From Catonia carolina (taxonomy: Eukaryota; Arthropoda; Insecta; Hemiptera; Achilidae): a stretch of DNA of 64,000 nucleotides. Of the stretch, positions 56,201 through 63,870 are shown one piece after another (position 1 is the stretch's first letter; each line of letters opens with the position of its first letter). The position numbers and the translations under genes were made by a program. Below the pieces are notes generated by a model. The model had not been told where the DNA came from and did not search any database. It worked only from the letters and a program-made list of their open reading frames with translations. The stretch is from NCBI GenBank assembly GCA_035578175.1, contig JAQMRL010000014.1:15171774-15235773 (forward strand), written 5' to 3'.

Positions 56201-57060
56201 ATTTTTAAAGATTTCAGCCTTAGTATGCATTTTACGACAGAAGTGTATACTCAAATTTATAGGAACTTAAAAGATCTACAACTTTTCTTTAACGCATTTT
56301 TCTCTACAGAGCCTAGTTTAGCGTGAAAGAGATTTTCCGTATTTTTAAGCCAAACAGGTTGATTTTCATTTTGCGTCTTTCACTCATGATTAAAATTAGG
56401 CTATGTTTATTGAGGTTAATTTTTTGTTTATTTCTAATGTTTTATTACTAATGTTAGGTTACATGCATTGGAAAGAGAAAGTCGTGTGAGCGTTTCTCAC
56501 CAGATTTTTACATCTACTTTCCACTGGTAATTATGTGTTTTTCAGGTGGCCTGGCTAGCTGATAAGCATACTTTCCACTCAGGAAGGCTTTGGTAAACCA
56601 CCTCATTCGTCGTTTTACTTAGTAAAGCCTTTAAATGTTCAAGCAAGCCTTTCAGCTGATGACCTAAACATAGAGTAATCTCAGACTTCTTTTCCTTGAA
56701 TATCCGTTTCTGATGTACTATATTTTTTTCTGTTTCAGAGCAATTTACGCCCGTGAAAACGCAACAGTATCGATGATTTCACTTGGAGAAGGATGGCATA
56801 ACTATCACCACACATTCCCATGGGATTACAAAACAAGTGAAATGGGAACTTATGGACTCAATATCACAACAGGGTTTATTGACCTAATGGCTAAAATTGG
56901 ATGGGCATACGATTTGAAAACTGTACCACCACAAATGGTCAGAAAAAGGGCAAAACGTACTGGAGATGGTACCCATAAAGATGTATGGGGTTGGGATGAT
57001 AAAGATGTACCTCTTTCTGACAGAAAAGAAGCAACCATTGTTAACAGAAAGGATGACTGA
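44807..57060 (+). CDS. Acyl-CoA delta-9-type desaturase, complete coding sequence in five exons
   Basis: Exons 44807-45005, 48025-48155, 50504-50709, 51858-52043 and 56739-57060 join into 1,044 bases, 347 residues plus stop, a normal length for insect acyl-CoA desaturases. These ER-membrane di-iron enzymes use cytochrome b5 and O2 to put a double bond into fatty acyl-CoA, serving membrane lipids, cuticular hydrocarbons or pheromones. Visible: hydrophobic segments near residues 38-56, 63-81, 180-201 and 204-227; His box 1 HRYWTH (83-88); His box 2 HRVHH (120-124) followed by ETDADPYNA; the NSFAH ligand motif (228-232); His box 3 HNYHHTFPWDYK (from 261). All expected iron-ligand histidines are present. 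Box 1 has Tyr where Leu is usual, and the stretch before box 3 (AIYARENATVSMISLGEGW) is divergent. The C-terminal VWGWDDKDV is family-typical. Double-bond position cannot be assigned from motifs. An AG acceptor at 44785-44786 implies an upstream untranslated exon. AATAAA at 57443-57448 is a candidate poly(A) signal. Confidence 0.93.
45183..46110 (+). repeat. Tandem satellite, ~134 bp units, in desaturase intron 1
   Basis: The unit contains TCAGAAACTACCAGAGAAAG, AACGGTTTTCGGATTCGTAA, ACACAAAAAGTTAGTGGGCC and GTGGCCCAAAACCGGAAGTC. The TCAGAAACTAC anchor occurs near 45198, 45332, 45479, 45675, 45811 and 45943, a spacing of 132-147 with one longer step. Diverged partial units follow to about 46220. 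Confidence 0.85.
46440..46600 (+). repeat. Isolated diverged satellite unit
   Basis: GATTTCGATCGGAAGTGACC then CAAAACCGGAAGTTAGGAAA matches the tandem units at 45183-46110 but stands alone. Confidence 0.6.
46925..47165 (+). pseudogene. LINE RT fragment (post-palm region)
   Basis: Reads roughly YFNYFGSTTEIKRKLRIKDL then NECIK, ASRNLGLIK, a YLGS.........I..RI..A....G pattern found after the RT palm of LINEs. Broken; family uncertain. Confidence 0.45.
47175..47620 (-). pseudogene. LINE pol C-terminal fragment, family C
   Basis: Minus ORF 47366-47599 gives RKRRLKFYGNQYYRMDDNRL then TKLIF and WFKEVRKDIENTRI. RR..FYGH..RM...R is a LINE C-terminus pattern. Shorter copies lie at 52180-52420 and 57740-57880. 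Confidence 0.6.
48025..48155 (+). CDS. Desaturase exon 2 with His box 1
   Basis: Acceptor GTGCAG before 48025 and donor GTAATT at 48156. It encodes VSFLYVITKIGITAGVHRYW then THRSYKAKLPLR to TLAFE (residues 67-110). GITAG.HR.W.HRSYKA.LPLR is diagnostic of acyl-CoA desaturases. It has no ATG-initiated open frame of its own and was found by protein-family continuity. A LINE copy begins about 30 bases after its donor. Confidence 0.93.
48188..49285 (+). mobile_element. Jockey/CR1-group LINE, 5'-truncated, copy 2, in desaturase intron 2
   Basis: Homologous to 19330-20275 (GACAGTCTCGAAGTGAATAC versus GATAGTCTCGAAGTGAATTC). It runs through ERVFKIQQKAVRCMMGVNHL to the 3' end GTCCTATACTCCCTTTTAGA GTCTCCTGG with an A-run near 49276. 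The 3' UTR is partly duplicated (two AGTAAGCAGTAGC blocks near 49065 and 49165). Less decayed than copy 1: 48568-48903 is open for 111 codons. Confidence 0.78.
48568..48903 (+). pseudogene. LINE pol C-terminal fragment, copy 2
   Basis: MERVFKIQQKAVRCMMGVNH through YAGRKYINKLPQGLKSCDNL ending HFKKS. Extends further than copy 1 at 19667. A LINE remnant. Confidence 0.72.
49341..49900 (+). mobile_element. LTR fragment containing a SINE-A insertion
   Basis: A short Rep-1 start (TTTTTCTTGCCCTTATATGA) gives way at about 49366 to TGTGACACTTTTCTCTAAGA, the start of the LTR seen whole at 40888. The LTR is interrupted at 49493 by SINE-A and continues after about 49815 (TAAAACAATAAATAACTTAA) before fading. 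Confidence 0.6.
49493..49812 (+). mobile_element. SINE-A, full-length, with 8 bp target-site duplication
   Basis: Head CCACCGAGTTGGTCTAGAGG TAC, CAGCTGTTTAACAGCTG, then body to TTGCAACGTACATAAATTAG and an A-rich tail. TAATTAAC flanks both sides (about 49487 and 49818). It is the best-defined SINE-A in the window. Confidence 0.8.
49898..49972 (+). repeat. Rep-1 outer-end fragment
   Basis: TAGGTTGTTTTATTTTTTTA CATTGG... GAGTGAGTGTTTCACCCCAG ATTTTTT is the distal Rep-1 terminus only. Confidence 0.5.
50215..50246. repeat. (TC)n microsatellite
   Basis: About 30 bases of CT dinucleotides in desaturase intron 2. Confidence 0.9.
50380..50430 (+). repeat. Rep-1 hairpin-end scrap near exon 3
   Basis: TTTTCACTTTGCCTATCTGA then GAATTGTTTTCATTTGTC resembles the Rep-1 start, about 75 bases before desaturase exon 3. 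Confidence 0.4.
50504..50709 (+). CDS. Desaturase exon 3 with His box 2
   Basis: Acceptor TTTTAG before 50504, donor GTAAGT at 50710. It encodes GKVYVWARDHRVHHKYQETD, then ADPYNAGRGFWFAHMLWLL and SKHPDV to FQK (residues 111-178) plus two bases. RDHRVHHK..ETDADP.NA is the second histidine box. The + frame beginning with ATG at 50484 is a different, false frame across this exon. Confidence 0.93.
50858..50995. repeat. CT-rich low-complexity tract
   Basis: (CTC)n at 50858-50882 followed by irregular CCT/CTT sequence to about 50995. At 51072-51185 a ~45 bp motif (AAAAGCCTCAGCTCTGAGT) repeats about three times. Confidence 0.8.
51238..51360 (-). mobile_element. SINE-B, partial
   Basis: TTTTTTTTTGGTTTAACGTC to GAATGGGATTCGAACCCAAG AC; the A-box half is missing. 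Confidence 0.68.
51858..52043 (+). CDS. Desaturase exon 4, membrane helices and NSFAH motif
   Basis: Acceptor TTTCAG before 51858, donor GTAAGT at 52044. It encodes YYWPLVYVICLIMPTLVPWY and then SLITAWHVAVCLRYV through NSFAHMYGNRPYE (residues 180-240), with split codons at both ends. It supplies the third and fourth membrane helices and the conserved NS.AH..G..PY motif that contributes an iron ligand. Confidence 0.93.
52180..52420 (-). pseudogene. LINE family C fragment
   Basis: Parallel to 47175-47425 (TAATTAGTTGTCTGAATTTT, GTTCGGTTCATTAA, TTTCTGACTTCTTTAAACC). Joined at about 52405 to inverted satellite sequence. Confidence 0.5.
52405..52565 (-). repeat. Inverted satellite unit fragment
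   Basis: TTGGCCACTTCCAGTTGAAA CCGGAACTTCAA is the reverse of the 45183-46110 unit. Confidence 0.6.
52570..52965 (+). repeat. Rep-2, full-length, inside inverted satellite sequence
   Basis: TTGTTTAGGTCATCGGTTGA to CAACTGCCTGTTATGGG. Satellite sequence (TTTTTGAGTAGA before, GTGTAGATTATGAATCGAAA after) lies on both sides, so Rep-2 inserted into it. Confidence 0.72.
52966..53155 (-). repeat. Inverted satellite unit fragments
   Basis: ATTATGAATCGAAAACCGTT TGTTG, GGGCCACTTCCGGTCAAAAC CGG and CAGTTTCTGACATCTGGGTG are reversed satellite motifs. Confidence 0.65.
53636..53710 (-). repeat. Rep-1 outer-end fragment
   Basis: TCTGCTGTGGAACAATCACA TGTCTTTCTC is a diverged inverted Rep-1 terminus. Confidence 0.45.
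53955..54209 (+). pseudogene. LINE RT fingers/palm fragment
   Basis: 84 open codons with WTEALIMPLHKKGDKSNPDN YREISLL. The usual GFRPGRSCADQI continues after a one-base shift near 54170. Confidence 0.72.
54870..55172 (+). pseudogene. LINE RT C-terminal fragment
   Basis: 100 open codons, LIYTNKIKHYETVIQPQVTY then KLERQILRTCVGKKNKVDG, matching the region after the palm where LINEs read Y....P...YG.E. .......L...ER..LR....... Confidence 0.65.
55565..56509 (+). repeat. Rep-1, forward, full-length
   Basis: TTTTACTTTCTCTTGCCTAT to GTCGTGTGAGCGTTTCTCAC CAGATTTTT, with a (TG)n/(GTGC)n slot at about 55700-55751. It lies in desaturase intron 4, 230 bases before exon 5. Confidence 0.82.
56540..56672 (-). 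repeat. Rep-2 fragment, inverted
   Basis: TGGCTAGCTGATAAGCATAC, TTTACTTAGTAAAGCC and AGCCTTTCAGCTGATGACCT. It ends about 65 bases before desaturase exon 5. Confidence 0.62.
56739..57060 (+). CDS. Desaturase exon 5 with His box 3 and stop
   Basis: Acceptor TTTCAG before 56739; choosing the AG two bases later would meet a stop at once. It encodes residues 241-347, with LGEGWHNYHHTFPWDYK (from 256) as the third histidine box and a Lys/Asp-rich tail ending NRKDD, stop TGA at 57058-57060. A truncated Rep-2 copy sits less than 100 bases upstream of the acceptor. Confidence 0.93.
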
Positions 57061-57442
57061 AAAAACTTAACCTAAAAATACTAAAAAACTAACCTAACAT
57101 CTAAATTTTTCAGAATAATGTATCACATAACAACATTACTATAATATTATATGTATTTTTATATTTATTTTAATTTTGAACACTAAAATTTCATCATAGA
57201 TTATTTTTTTTTAATATATTTTCCACAGATTTAATTTATATCATGATTTATACCTCGTCCATATACTATACTAAAAATCATCTTATTTTTGAAAAAAAAA
57301 ATTATCCCAATATTTCAACACTGTACAGATTTTTACTAAGTAAGTTTAAAAATAATACAAATCTAATATATTATTTTTTAAATATTTTTAATTAATTTAT
57401 TGTTATTTTGTAGTCTGATATTTTGTAAGTCAATTCTAATTA

Positions 57443-57448
57443 AATAAA
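57443..57448 (+). promoter_or_regulatory. Candidate desaturase poly(A) signal
   Basis: An AATAAA hexamer, overlapping a second one, lies about 385 bases after the desaturase stop in very AT-rich sequence. Position and strand fit a cleavage signal. Other A/T-rich near-matches exist, so the assignment is tentative. Confidence 0.45.
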
Positions 57449-57504
57449 TAAAAATGTAAAATTATTTATTTCTTTGTTAATTTTTTTAAATATTTTTCCC
57501 ACTG

Positions 57505-57672
57505 TTTTTTTTAACGACCGACTGTTTTATGATTACTACTAATGCAGACGGTGAGAAGGATGATAGATGAAAATGAGTGATGAAAAAATTCCAGACCTGA
57601 CCGGGAATCGAACCCGGGACCCTGGCGTAGAAACCAGTTGTACTAACTACTACATTAACCGGCCGGCCTTTC
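57505..57672 (-). mobile_element. SINE-B-like tRNA-headed SINE, full-length
   Basis: On the minus strand: GGCCGGTTAATGTAGTAGTT (A-box), then CCCGGGTTCGATTCCCGG, a perfect tRNA-like T-arm containing the B-box, then a body ending AACAGTCGGTCGTTAAAA. The T-arm is well preserved, but the sequence between the arms does not fold as a complete cloverleaf and the body is SINE-specific. Confidence 0.72.
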
Positions 57673-57739
57673 CCACAGTATGGGAGGGTATGAACCAGTG
57701 AGAAGGTCAGTAGTGAGTCAATAGAGTGGTTGGGTGTTA

Positions 57740-57880
57740 GTTTTTTGTTCTCCTTGGAAGCCCTTAAACGCCGTAACTAGTTGTTTGAATTTGGTTCGGT
57801 TCATTTAACTTTTCTCGGTTTATTCCGTTTTTCTCAATATCCTTTCTAACTTATTTAAACCTTACTTTTAAATCTTACAC
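57740..57880 (-). pseudogene. LINE family C fragment
   Basis: GTAACTAGTTGTTTGAATTT GGTTCGGTTCATTTAA and TATCCTTTCTAACTTATTTA AACC parallel 47330-47425. Confidence 0.45.
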
Positions 57881-57910
57881 CTTAGGTCTATTGTTTAGTT
57901 AAAAAAAAAA

Positions 57911-58713
57911 TCTGGTGTGAAACACTCACATGACTTTCTCTCGGCAATGCAAATAATGAACAATATAACCTAACATTAGTAATAAAACATTAGAAATAAA
58001 CAAAAAAAAACTTACTTCAAAAAACATAACCTAATTTAAACATGAGTGAATGATGCAAAATGAAAATCAACCTCAGTTTGGCTTAAAAATATGGAAAATC
58101 ACTCTTTCACGCTAAACTACGCTCTGTAGAGATAATGCACTAAACAAACATAGTAGATCTGTAGTAGATCAAATTTCCTATAAATTTGGTTATAAACACT
58201 TTTGTCGTAAAATGCATACTAAGACTGAAATCTTAAAAATTCCAATTATTTACACGTTTTCGTGAGGAAAAAAAACAGAAAATCGCTGATTACCGTTAAA
58301 CTAAGCATTATACAAAATAATGGTAGAATAAAAGTTGTAGGATTTTAAATACTCTACAACTTGTATTACATAATAAATATCGTTGCGCAAAAATGCATAT
58401 TAAGTCGCAATCTTAAAAAAACCATTTTTTACGAGAAAACAGCCTTTCCAAGAATGTCAGCAGCCATGGCGTCTACCCTATCTTGTAGAGCGTAAGAGAT
58501 TTAGTAAATGAGGCGATTTTTAAAAAAATCGTTGAAGCCGTTTTTGAGAAAATCGCAAAAACTGCAAAATGGCACGAATAAATACTAATTCCAGTTGACC
58601 GATTTTGATGAAAATGTTCGTGTCGGGTCCTCTAGTGGTAACTATCTTAAGTTTCAAATTTCTAGTTCGTACAATGTTCCGTTCTTGAGATATTCTGTTC
58701 ACACACGCGCGCG

Positions 58714-58753
<40 letters not shown>

Positions 58754-58891
58754 GACCAATCGCTAAAAATATGTTTTTTGGGTTGAGGGGGTCTGAAAAC
58801 CTGTAGGTCCGGTGAAAACTCGATTTCAAAAATCGATATGAAAACAATACTTTCCTTCCTATGTATTCATATATAGGCAAGAGAAAGTAAA
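57911..58891 (-). repeat. Rep-1, inverted, full-length
   Basis: TCTGGTGTGAAACACTCACA to ATAGGCAAGAGAAAGTAAAA, with a CG/CA slot (GCGCGCGCACGCACACAC) at about 58707-58748. Confidence 0.8.
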
Positions 58892-59308
58892 ATTAGATAT
58901 TACAGCCCTAATATTTATGTCAATGGAAAATTTAATGTGTCCGCAAGAAAACTGGTGCGGTTTTGGCATGATATTATGACGTACATTGTCCAAGCATAGA
59001 TAAGGCACGCACGCACACACAAGCAGACATTTAAAAATATTGACAACATGATGTAACAGTTTCTGAATTTGATAAGTTAATGATAAATTTAATAAAAGAA
59101 AAAAAGATTAATTTTTTGGCAATGATGGAACATACATGACCTTGGTACAAAAAATTGATTAATAGTTTGCAAATTTTAAATTTCATTATCTCCAAAATTT
59201 AAATTACTATGCAAAAGACAAGGTTTTGTGATGTCACCAGTAAGTGGCTTACGTGTTGTCATTGCATTTCTTTTATTTAAAATTTAATGCTATTGTTAAT
59301 TCACAATG
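58892..59308. other. Unassigned intergenic sequence
   Basis: No gene or repeat family recognised. Confidence 0.4.
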
Positions 59309-59490
59309 CTGGCCGCATTGACGTAGTTGGTAACATGCTCGCCTCTCATCATGCGGTCGTTGGTTCGAATCCCACTGGCATATTTCCATACGTTACAAAA
59401 AAATCATTTCATTCTCCATTGTAGACAGTTACTCCCCAACGTCGTCGCTAATGACCGATGCAGTTGATGCGCCTTTAAATAAATACTTAA
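59309..59490 (+). mobile_element. SINE-B, full-length
   Basis: GCTGGCCGCATTGACGTAGT TGGTAACATGCTCGCC (A-box region), GTCGTTGGTTCGAATCCCAC (B-box), then ATTTCCATACGTTACAAAAA and an ATCATTTCATTCTCC body. The tail is A/T-rich. Confidence 0.75.
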
Positions 59491-59605
59491 GAAAAACATT
59501 AAAAAACAGTTTTACTATTACAATATTATTTTCCCTGTAATTATGCAATCGCCCATTTAATTAATGATTACTCTTATGTTTTAGTAATTTATACATTTTA
59601 TTACT

Positions 59606-59987
59606 GCCCATAACAGACACGTGAAGTGTCAAATTATTTACACTCAATCTGTTCGTTGCAGGGCTAAAATAAGTAGTTCTGTTTCTTATCACATGGTCAG
59701 CCAATTAAATGACTGAATCATTTAAGAACAGTAGAAGCAGAGGTGTAAAAACACTAATCACAGTTATCTCCTCGGAAAATAATGAATTTCATTATACAGC
59801 CAGTCCCTGTGGTAAATGAAGTGTAGGTGTCATTTGAGAGTGGAAAATATGTGCTTTCCAGAGGGCCCGGCATACTGATAAGCGTACTTTTCCATTCAGT
59901 GAGAAAGGAAATCGTAAACCACCAACTCTTCGATTTACTTAGTAAAGCCTACAGTTCAAACCAGCCTTTCGGCTGATGACCTAAAAC
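59606..59987 (-). repeat. Rep-2, inverted, full-length
   Basis: GCCCATAACAGACACGTGAA to AGCCTTTCGGCTGATGACCT AAAACAACA. All blocks present. Confidence 0.72.
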
Positions 59988-60057
59988 AACATATTTATTG
60001 CTTAGATTTCATTTATAAATCGGCATACATGCCACTTTCTCAAGCTTTGGGATATTT

Positions 60058-60604
60058 TTTACTTTCTCTTGCCTGAAAGGAGCATTGGAAGGAAAGTACT
60101 GGTTCCATGTCGATTTTTCGAAGTTGAGTTTTCATTGGATCTACACGCTTTTAGGACCACTTAACCCAAAAAAACATGTTTTTAGCGATTGGTGTGTGTG
60201 TATGTGTGTGTGTGTGCGTGCGTGTGTATGTGGAAAAAATATCTCAAGAACGGAACATCGTACAAACTTGAAACTTGAAACTTAAGTTAGATACCACTAG
60301 GCAACCCGACACGAACATTTTCATCAAAATCAGCCAACCGGAAGTAATAGTTTATTCGTGTAATTTTTCACTTTTTTGCGATTTTCTCAATACTGCTATT
60401 ACGATTTTTTTATAAATCGCCTCATTTACTATATTTTTTATGTTTGTTTTTTTATGTCTGTTGAAATTCTTGGAGGCTGTACTCTCGTAGAAAAAAAATG
60501 TTTTTTTTAATGCGGCTTTAATATGCATTTTAGCGCAAAAATATATATATAATAAAAATTGTAGAGAATTTAAAAACCTACAATTTTTATTTCAACCATT
60601 TTTT

Positions 60605-60605
<1 letters not shown>
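60058..60605 (+). repeat. Rep-1, forward, joined to an inverted fragment at a (CA)n
   Basis: TTTACTTTCTCTTGCCTGAA through CAACCGGAAGTAATAGTTTA and CAATTTTTATTTCAACCATT; it breaks off at a long CA run. Confidence 0.7.
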
Positions 60606-60692
<87 letters not shown>

Positions 60693-60830
60693 CCATTGCT
60701 AAAAAATGTTTTTTGGGTTCAGGGGGGTCTGAAAACGTGTAGATCTGGTGAAAACTTGATTTCGAAAAATCGACTTGTAAACAATACTTTCCTTCCCTAT
60801 ATATTCATAATATAGGCAAGAGAAATAAAA
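60604..60830 (-). repeat. (CA)n followed by the hairpin end of an inverted Rep-1
   Basis: About 86 bases of CA at 60604-60689 lead into AGACCCATTGCTAAAAAATG, the GGGTCTGAAAACGTGTAGAT block and ATAGGCAAGAGAAATAAAAA. Confidence 0.78.
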
Positions 60831-60839
60831 AATTAGTTT

Positions 60840-61500
60840 GCAAATTTCATATAAATCGGTCCAATTATTTTTACTCCAGAACTAATTGCAATTCAAACAT
60901 ACAAACGAATGTAAACCTATATTTTGGCTTGAGGGCGTAATAAGTTCGTGAACTTTACAGTAAAAAAATAAGAGCGCGATTAAATAAAGATTGAGGAGGC
61001 ATAATGCGCGCACAAGATCACGTATACAAATTTAAATGTCCAAGAAGTTTAGAGTTCTTTAAAGAAAGAGAATATAAGACGGATACAGACACATGTCAAA
61101 TGTCATACAGGTTCTTTCTCTTCTAATGAAATTAAATGGACGAGGAATGAATTATTGTTAATGTCAGAGGTCATTTTAATAACGACCAACGGCCAACGGC
61201 TCCTTCGCTTCACTTAACCTAATCAACTGCCGTTTTCAATGTTTAATTCTTCCTTTACTTTGTAACCGATCCCATCTCTACATTGTTAACCTCAACTTCT
61301 TTACCTCCCAATTCCTTACAATATGCTAATGACAAAGTGAACCTTGCTGTGCCTCCATAATCAATCCATATTTAATTAAATACTTCCTAGTTTACTTCCT
61401 TTAAACATTTCACCGTAATTTGCGCCGGTGGAATGGGTAGGTGTGGTAAAATGAGGGAGCAAAATTTGTGCGCCGTGTACCTGGACGTTGCAAGTAGTGT
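60840..61500. other. Unassigned intergenic sequence
   Basis: A weak resemblance at 60845-60920 (AAATCGGTCCAATTATTTTT) to the insect-repeat motif at 480-560. Otherwise nothing recognised. Confidence 0.35.
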
Positions 61501-61507
61501 ATCGGTT

Positions 61508-61716
61508 GTTGTTGCTGTTTAGGTCAACAGTCGAAAGGTTGGTTTGAACCTCTAGAGGTTTTACTAAGTAAAACGAAGAGTGAGGTGGTTTACCATTGCT
61601 TTTCTCACAGAGTACAAAAGTAAACTATGCTTATCAGCATGCCAGGCCCTCCGAAAAACATCTACTTTGCACCCTGCAAATGACACCTTCAATTCATTTG
61701 TCACAGGGTCTGGCTG
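61508..61716 (+). repeat. Rep-2, interrupted by mariner copy 5 (left part)
   Basis: TTGCTGTTTAGGTCAACAGT to TCACAGGGTCTGGCTG. The mariner begins at the following TA. About 90 bases of this part recur on the far side of the mariner. Confidence 0.7.
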
Positions 61717-62549
61717 TACGAGTTGTGAATATTAAATAACGAGACTGACGTTGTAAAAAAAATGTATTTTTAATTTATACATAATCACTTATTATCATCT
61801 TCAATATACACTCCTCTATCCCTACAACGCTCCATGCGAATTTTCCATTGTTGGAAACAGTGCTGGAAGTCATCTTCTGTCAGCTTCTTCAGACACTCAT
61901 AGTTATTCAGGGTGAATATTGAAGGGTTCAGAGTATTCGTGTAAGGTGTGTAAGCACCAATCCATGAACTGGGAGAGCCGAACTTCACCGAGAGCAAGTC
62001 AAAATTTACAGCAATGATGATTGTTTTTTTGATATCCATGGGATTGTGTACCTTCACTGGGTTCCTGAAGGTCAAACAATTAATTAATAATACTACCTTG
62101 AGGTGCTTTCTAAACTACGTCAAAGAGTAAGGGAAAAACGCCCCGAAATGTGAAAGGACAAATCATGGGTTCTCCACCAAGACAATGCGCCAGCTCATTC
62201 CGCGTTATCTGTCAAGAGGATCCTAGCCGTACAGCATCTCAGTGTTAGAACATCCACCTTATTCACCAAATTTTGCACCATGTGACTTCTACCTGTTCCG
62301 TAAGGTGAAATCTGCATTAAAAGGGACAAGATTTGAGTCTGTGGAAGCTATAAAAGAGAAAGCGGCCCGTGTCCTGAAGGAGCTGACAGGATGACTTCCA
62401 GCACTGTTTCCAACTGTGAAAAATTTGCATGGAGCGTTGTAGGGCTAGAGAAGGAGTGTACATTGAAGGTGATAATAAGTAATTATGTATAAAATAATAA
62501 TAAAATTTTTTACAACGTCAGTCTCATTATTTAATAGCCACACCTCGTA
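61717..62549 (+). mobile_element. Fold-back mariner, copy 5
   Basis: TACGAGTTGTGAATATTAAA at the left and inverted TTTAATAGCCACACCTCGTA at the right. The left arm is short (C-terminal coding on the minus strand to about 61892). The right arm on the + strand runs from near the QSMHW region (CACCAATCCATGAACTGGGA, about 61947) to the C-terminus. The arm junction differs from copies 1, 2 and 4. A 50-base sequence at 61893-61945 fits neither arm. Confidence 0.76.
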
Positions 62550-62550
62550 T

Positions 62551-62660
62551 TAGCATGCCAGGCCCTCCGAAAAACATCTACTTTGCACCCTGCAAATGAC
62601 ACCTTCAATTCATTCACCACAGGGTCTGGCCGTATAATGAAACTCATTATTTTCAGAGGA
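62551..62660 (+). repeat. Rep-2 right part, repeating bases already present left of the mariner
   Basis: TAGCATGCCAGGCCCTCCGA through ACAGGGTCTGGCCGTATAAT GAAACTC. The first ~90 bases duplicate 61636-61718. Confidence 0.7.
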
Positions 62661-62751
62661 GAAACCTCTTGACTATTATCGGTTTCATAATCATAGACAC
62701 CCGAGTTTGAACCATTGCATCTCCAAAACTACAAGTCGGATTTTAACATAA

Positions 62752-62928
62752 GAGGTGTGGATATTAAATAACGAGACTGACATTGTAAAAAATTTTATTT
62801 TTATTTTTTACATAATCACTTATTGTCACCTTCAATATACACGTCTTCTCTATCCCTAAAACGCTCCATGCGAATTTTTCATAGTTGGAAACAGTGCTGG
62901 AAGTCATCTTCTGTCAGCTCCCTATCGT
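62752..62928 (-). mobile_element. Mariner end fragment, copy 6
   Basis: GAGGTGTGGATATTAAATAA CGAGACTGAC then C-terminal coding on the minus strand to CTTCTGTCAGCTCC, cut off where Rep-1 begins. Confidence 0.72.
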
Positions 62929-62929
62929 G

Positions 62930-63282
62930 TCTCTATCTTGTAATGCATGAAAAATGTAGTAAATGAGGCGATTTCAAAAAAATCGTAGAGGCAGTTTTTG
63001 AGAAAATCGCAAAAAGTGAAAAATTACACGAATAAACTACTACTTCCGGTTGACCGATTTTGATGAAAATGTTCGTGTTGGATCCAGTAGTAGTATCTAA
63101 CTTAAGTTTCAAGTTTCAAGTTCGTACAATGTCCCGTTCTTGAGATATTCTGTTCACACATACACACATAGACCAATCGCTAAAAACATGTTTTTTTGGG
63201 TTCAAAACGTGTAGATCCGGTGAAAACTCAATTTCGAAAAATCTACATGAAAACAATACTTTCCTTCCTATACATTTCATTT
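62930..63282 (-). repeat. Rep-1, inverted, hairpin-end half
   Basis: TATCTTGTAATGCATGAAAA to ACTTTCCTTCCTATACATTT. The CA slot is short (CACACATACACACATAG). Confidence 0.7.
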
Positions 63283-63290
63283 TCATTTAA

Positions 63291-63340
63291 TTTTTACTTT
63301 CTCTTGCCTATATGAATATATAGGCAAGAGAAAGTAAAAA
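63291..63340. repeat. Perfect 50 bp palindrome (23 bp arms, GAAT loop) derived from the Rep-1 end
   Basis: The left arm TTTTTACTTTCTCTTGCC TATAT and its exact complement surround GAAT. In intact Rep-1 the terminal hairpin is imperfect (second half GGAAGGAAAGT). Here both halves carry the outer version GGCAAGAGAAAGT. Confidence 0.85.
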
Positions 63341-63372
63341 TGTAGTAAATGAGGCGAATTTACATAAAATCG

Positions 63373-63545
63373 CCGGCCGCATTGGCCTAGTTGGTAACGT
63401 GCTCGCCTCTCATCATGCGTTCTTGAGTTCGAATCCTATTCAGGTACGGCATATTTTCATACGCTACAAAAAAATCATTTCATCCTTCACCGTCTGCATT
63501 AACAGTAATTGCAGAACGGTCGGACGTTAAACCAATAAAAAAAAA
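63373..63545 (+). mobile_element. SINE-B, full-length, inserted in Rep-1 with 9 bp target-site duplication
   Basis: CGGCCGCATTGGCCTAGTTG GTAACG (A-box), TTGAGTTCGAATCC (B-box), then TACGGCATATTTTCATACGC and GGACGTTAAACCAATAAAAA. ATAAAATCG occurs immediately before and after, and Rep-1 sequence resumes after it. Confidence 0.82.
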
Positions 63546-63870
63546 TTATATAAAATCGTAGAAGCCATTTTTGAAAAAATTACAAAATTTGAATTGCAAA
63601 AATAAATTACTACTTTCGCTGACCAATTTTTGTGAAAATGTTCTTGTTGGGTCCTCTTTTGGTATGTAACTTAAGTTCCAAGTTTCAACTTCGTACGCTA
63701 TTCCATTCTTGAGATATTTCATTCTACACACACATACACAGATAGACCGATCGCTAAAACCATGTTTTTTGGGTACATAGGGCTTGAAAATTTGTATATC
63801 CTTTGAAAAATTGAAATGAAACTAATACTTTCCTTTCCTATTAAATTCATTTTAGGATAAGAGAAAGTAA
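63546..63870 (-). repeat. Rep-1, inverted, hairpin-end half, diverged
   Basis: AAAATCGTAGAAGCCATTTT to GGATAAGAGAAAGTAAAAAT. It continues the copy interrupted by SINE-B. Confidence 0.65.

Noticed and set aside
57590..57672. A functional tRNA gene on the minus strand
   Set aside because: The T-arm is perfect, but the rest does not complete a cloverleaf, and the adjoining sequence is the SINE-B-type body.
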